A stretch of DNA of 11,292 nt, from contig NWUY0303899126.1 of the NCBI GenBank assembly GCA_004151065.3, forward strand, positions 1 to 11,292, in the 5' to 3' direction. Shown here in pieces: positions 9,226 through 11,292 of this stretch; position 1 is the first letter of the stretch; every line of letters begins with the position of its first letter. The position numbers were made by a program, and so were the translations under genes. The notes beneath the pieces were generated by a model. It was not told the DNA's origin and searched no databases. It saw only the letters and a program-made list of their open reading frames with translations. The DNA comes from Larix sibirica (lineage: Eukaryota > Streptophyta > Pinopsida > Pinales > Pinaceae).

Positions 9226-10269
9226 TCATGGCAAATTACTTCCTGGACCATAATTTCCAAGATCTGGCCAACTTGCAGCGCTACCCCATGGACCAAGATC
9301 GCTCTGTATTTCAAGAAGCCCCGCTTCACTGTTATTGTTACCATTCGTCGTCTGCCATTCAAAACCCTGAAGCTGCTGGGTTTTAACGTTGTCATCGTCC
9401 TGTAAAGTTGGCCATGGAACTGTGGCTGCAGAAACCTTGGACCCAAACACAGACCTGGTTGCAGCTTCCGCTAAGCTGTTTATGTCCTCTAATAATGGCG
9501 GAGGCTGGCTGAGAAACCCATCTAGAGATGTTCTGATGCCATCAGTTAATAATGACGTCAATGTCTGCTGCTGTTTCCATGGTATGTTTAAGCCTCTATT
9601 CCAATCTGGAGTACTGTTAATTACAGGATCCATGCAGCTAAACTGGGCATTTTCATAAGAACTTGGGTCTAATATAGAGCTCAGATTGTTACCAGAATTC
9701 AGAAGCACCCCACGAGCTTGAGGATCCAGCGATGGCGGCGGATTGATTGTATTGATGCCGTCAAATAGTTGCCCAGAGCTAACAGCTGCGGCAACAGCGG
9801 TGCCGTTGGTGGTGGTGGTAGTGTTATTGCAGTCTGATTCAAAGCCGATGCTGCTTCTGTCCGATCCATTAACAAGCGAAGAGCTTGACGACGCAGAGGC
9901 TCCTCCCGCCGCCTGATTATCGGCGGCGCCGCTAACCTGTGGCGCAGAGACAGTGGGTCTTTTATCAGAATTCCGCTTGTTGGAGCGCTTGTTCTTCCTA
10001 CAGCCTCCACCAACAGGAACGTTGCGCAAAGCTCCGCCTTTGGTCCAATAGCGCCTGCAATTCTTGCAGAAATAACGAGGCTGCGACAGATTATAGTTAT
10101 TATAATAGCAGAACTTGGTGTTCAGCGATTCGCAGCGCGGGCATTTCTGTACCTGTGTCGGATGTGGCTTAGAACGCCTGCCGCCTAGATTCTGAACCGC
10201 TACAGCCATATCTGGAATGCCCTCAAAGCTGGAACTCGAGACCTGCATCTCTGCAGCAGTTAAGTTCAT
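9226..10269 (-). CDS. Dof-type zinc finger transcription factor
   Basis: The product is a 347-residue plant-specific transcription factor, expected to act in the nucleus and to bind promoters with an AAAG core through one Dof zinc finger. The finger is intact: CX2CX21CX2C with Cys43, Cys46, Cys68 and Cys71, followed by the family's RRYWTKGG and [11 protein letters not shown] stretch (domain about 41-92). A basic run at about 91-104 (KNKR, NKR, DKR) is a likely nuclear localisation signal. The rest is low-complexity: poly-Ser at 127-131, poly-Thr at 150-154, then a C-terminal half with six scattered tryptophans and acidic patches, typical of a trans-activation region. I start at ATG 10267-10269 (MNLTAAEM). 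The codon before it is GTG, which plants would not use, and an in-frame TGA lies at 10294-10296. The whole frame is uninterrupted; an upstream non-coding exon or an alternative 5' splice cannot be excluded. The [16 protein letters not shown] core resembles group A Dof proteins, but GGGCRKNKR fits other groups, so I assign no subgroup and no symbol. Length is normal for the family. Confidence 0.96.
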   Translation of the reverse strand: MNLTAAEMQVSSSSFEGIPDMAVAVQNLGGRRSKPHPTQVQKCPRCESLNTKFCYYNNYNLSQPRYFCKNCRRYWTKGGALRNVPVGGGCRKNKRSNKRNSDKRPTVSAPQVSGAADNQAAGGASASSSSSLVNGSDRSSIGFESDCNNTTTTTNGTAVAAAVSSGQLFDGINTINPPPSLDPQARGVLLNSGNNLSSILDPSSYENAQFSCMDPVINSTPDWNRGLNIPWKQQQTLTSLLTDGIRTSLDGFLSQPPPLLEDINSLAEAATRSVFGSKVSAATVPWPTLQDDDNVKTQQLQGFEWQTTNGNNNSEAGLLEIQSDLGPWGSAASWPDLGNYGPGSNLP

Positions 10270-10288
10270 CACAAACCCAAAATCGCCC

Positions 10289-10297
10289 TCAGTTCAT
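10289..10297 (-). promoter_or_regulatory. Minimal upstream ORF (Met-Asn-stop) before the Dof start
   Basis: On the Dof sense strand ATG AAC TGA occurs 19 nt before the Dof start codon and out of frame with it. A second tiny ORF, ATG GCT AGC TAG, lies at 10377-10388. If the transcript begins upstream of either, scanning ribosomes would meet it first, which could dampen translation. The transcription start is unknown, so inclusion in the messenger is an inference. Confidence 0.35.
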
Positions 10298-10332
10298 ACT
10301 TGAAATACCTAATCGGCTCGGCATTAATAAAC

Positions 10333-10337
10333 TTATA
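10333..10337 (-). promoter_or_regulatory. Possible TATA-like element of the Dof gene
   Basis: The coding strand reads CATTATAAGTTTATTAAT here. A start about 30 nt downstream would give a leader of only about 35 nt. The match is weak and the region is AT-rich, so this is only a candidate. A CTTCTTCTTCTT tract (complement of 10407-10418) further upstream could equally be the pyrimidine patch of a longer leader. Confidence 0.2.
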
Positions 10338-10406
10338 ATGTGAATTCTGAGGGCAGTGGACACAGCACAATCCTCGCTAGCTAGCCATGTGAAGAACAAG
10401 ACTAAC

Positions 10407-10655
10407 AAGAAGAAGAAGCGGTCCAATTCATCGTGAAATACGTCTGACTAACGCACATTGCGCCTGCATTATTAATACGGATTCACAGACGCATGAAATG
10501 GGCGGCCATTAACGACTAGGTATTATTATTATTGAAAGGCAACAAAATCGATGATCCGTTGCTTCGAAGTCTGTTATTTGACAGAGAAAAAATGGCGGAG
10601 GAGGAGGAATGAGGGGGGTTCTGGGTCGGTCCTTCCTTAATTCATTCATTCATTC
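10407..10655. repeat. Cluster of simple-sequence repeats in the Dof 5' flank
   Basis: Four short microsatellites lie within 250 bp: AAG x4 at 10407-10418, TAT-type ATT repeat at 10521-10533, GGA x4 at 10597-10608 and ATTC x4 at 10640-10655. On the Dof sense strand the first and third are C/T-rich, as is common in plant core promoters and leaders. The rest of the interval shows no coding frame of note. Confidence 0.75.
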
Positions 10656-10707
10656 TTAGATTCCAGAGAACAGGAATCGAAGAAGCATTAAGGAACAGCA
10701 GGTATAG

Positions 10708-10713
10708 CACGTG
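10708..10713. promoter_or_regulatory. G-box CACGTG
   Basis: A perfect CACGTG lies about 440 bp upstream of the Dof start codon. This is the core recognised by plant bZIP and bHLH factors. A single 6-mer can occur by chance; the support is its position in the presumed promoter. Confidence 0.35.
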
Positions 10714-10779
10714 AGAGCCAAAATTCACAGCAAAAACCGAGCTGTAATGTTCGCTATTTACCGTCAGTCTGCCGTCTAC

Positions 10780-11160
10780 TATTAACAGTCACGAAATCCG
10801 TGCCTCCGCCTCTGATCGAAACCTTATCTCGCCTCACTCCACCTTCAATTCAACCCACGCTGCACGCGAAACGAGAACGGAATAAGTAAAAAAAATGACG
10901 GAAATTTCTGCACCGTCCGATTCCTGCGACCCCCTCCGTCCGATGTCGACCGGACACCTTCCCGTTCTCGGTGCCCTGTTGACGGCCGCATCATGTCGGA
11001 CGTCGAGTCTGTCGGTTCGCGCTGGCGAGCACCCAATGGTCCACGTGTCAAACACCACATACGTGTTGACGGATCGCGACTGCCGACTTACCGAGATATT
11101 TGAGGCGGTGTGTGTCTGAGATCGCCGGCGTCCCGACGGTACGTCGGCTCTCCCCAACTC
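10780..11160. promoter_or_regulatory. CpG-dense block upstream of the Dof gene
   Basis: Base composition changes sharply here. I count 31 CpG dinucleotides in 10921-11160, against one in an equally long stretch of the tandem array (2701-2940). The absence of CpG loss suggests DNA kept unmethylated, as in promoters or first exons. It contains open frames on both strands (10895-11119 plus; 10834-11157 minus), but neither has a recognisable domain, and long frames are expected in GC-rich DNA. A 6-bp inverted repeat CCGACG-gta-CGTCGG lies at 11133-11147. It may be the distal promoter or leader of the Dof gene, a bidirectional promoter, or an unrecognised exon. Confidence 0.5.
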
Positions 11161-11173
11161 GTTGCTGACACGT
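11041..11173. promoter_or_regulatory. Cluster of ABRE-type ACGT motifs
   Basis: Three motifs fall within 133 bp: CCACGTGTC at 11041-11049 (a G-box/ABRE), ACGTGTT at 11061-11067 and ACGTGTC on the minus strand at 11167-11173. Paired ACGT elements of this kind mediate abscisic acid responses through bZIP factors in many plant promoters. They are about 0.8-0.9 kb upstream of the Dof start and could serve that gene or one beyond the right edge. Confidence 0.4.
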
Positions 11174-11292
11174 TTTCAGGAATTAAAGACCTGCCGAGAA
11201 TTTGAACCAATCATGGCTCTTCCCTCGTCCACCTGGAAATTAATTGGAGTAATTGTAAACCCAATATACATGCATTTGCATTATGTGTTTTT

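Noticed and set aside
9389-10172. Other open frames overlapping the Dof gene on both strands (for example 9389-9658 plus, 9699-10013 minus)
   Set aside because: They are shadows of the Dof coding sequence in other frames and show no domain of their own.
10270-10272. GTG codon just before the Dof ATG as start of the protein, adding one residue
   Set aside because: Plant nuclear genes do not normally start at GTG, and a good ATG follows directly at 10267-10269.
10592-10612. Plus-strand ATGGCGGAGGAGGAGGAATG as a gene start
   Set aside because: It encodes only six codons (MAEEEE) before TGA and results from the GGA microsatellite.
10834-11157. 107-codon minus-strand frame, with a plus-strand frame 10895-11119 opposite
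   Set aside because: The sequence is GC- and CpG-rich, where stops are rare by chance. Neither product has a recognisable domain, and both strands are open over the same DNA.
11213-11292. ATG in a good context (CAATCATGGCT), open to the right edge for 26 codons
   Set aside because: A frame this short is common by chance and shows no recognisable signal. It could be the start of a rightward gene only if sequence beyond the window supports it.

Overview
The window looks like nuclear DNA of a land plant. The one clear protein gene encodes a Dof-type single zinc finger transcription factor, a family confined to the green lineage. The rest is AT-rich, repeat-filled intergenic DNA with no bacterial-style gene packing. 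I cannot fix the clade; the Dof domain mixes traits of several angiosperm subgroups, so an early-branching seed plant such as a gymnosperm is possible but only a weak inference.

Layout, left to right. (1) 1-1040: AT-rich DNA holding an isolated, decayed but full-length 5S rRNA-derived copy (95-213). (2) 1040-1455: a small tandem array with units of about 120 bp. (3) 1785 to about 5850: eight head-to-tail copies of a unit of about 550 bp, one of them carrying a younger 208-bp internal duplication. (4) About 5808-6450: shorter units of about 188 bp that look like deletion derivatives of the 550-bp unit. (5) About 6450-7740: increasingly short and degenerate repeats with periods of 26, 34, 75-90 and 80 bp. 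(6) 7741-8580: unique sequence without a recognisable gene. (7) 8581-9225: probable 3' untranslated and downstream sequence of the Dof gene. (8) 9226-10269, minus strand: the Dof gene, 347 codons uninterrupted. (9) 10270-11292: its upstream side, with small upstream ORFs, simple repeats, a G-box and a strikingly CpG-dense block (10780-11160) carrying several ABRE-type ACGT motifs.

The Dof gene is the only gene with a supportable function: a nuclear DNA-binding regulator transcribed leftward, towards the satellite-like block. I found no operon, CRISPR array, phage, defence system or other multi-gene system. The points of real interest are the 5S relic with its deamination-type mutation pattern, the internal history of the tandem array, and the contrast between the CpG-poor array and the CpG-dense block upstream of the Dof gene.
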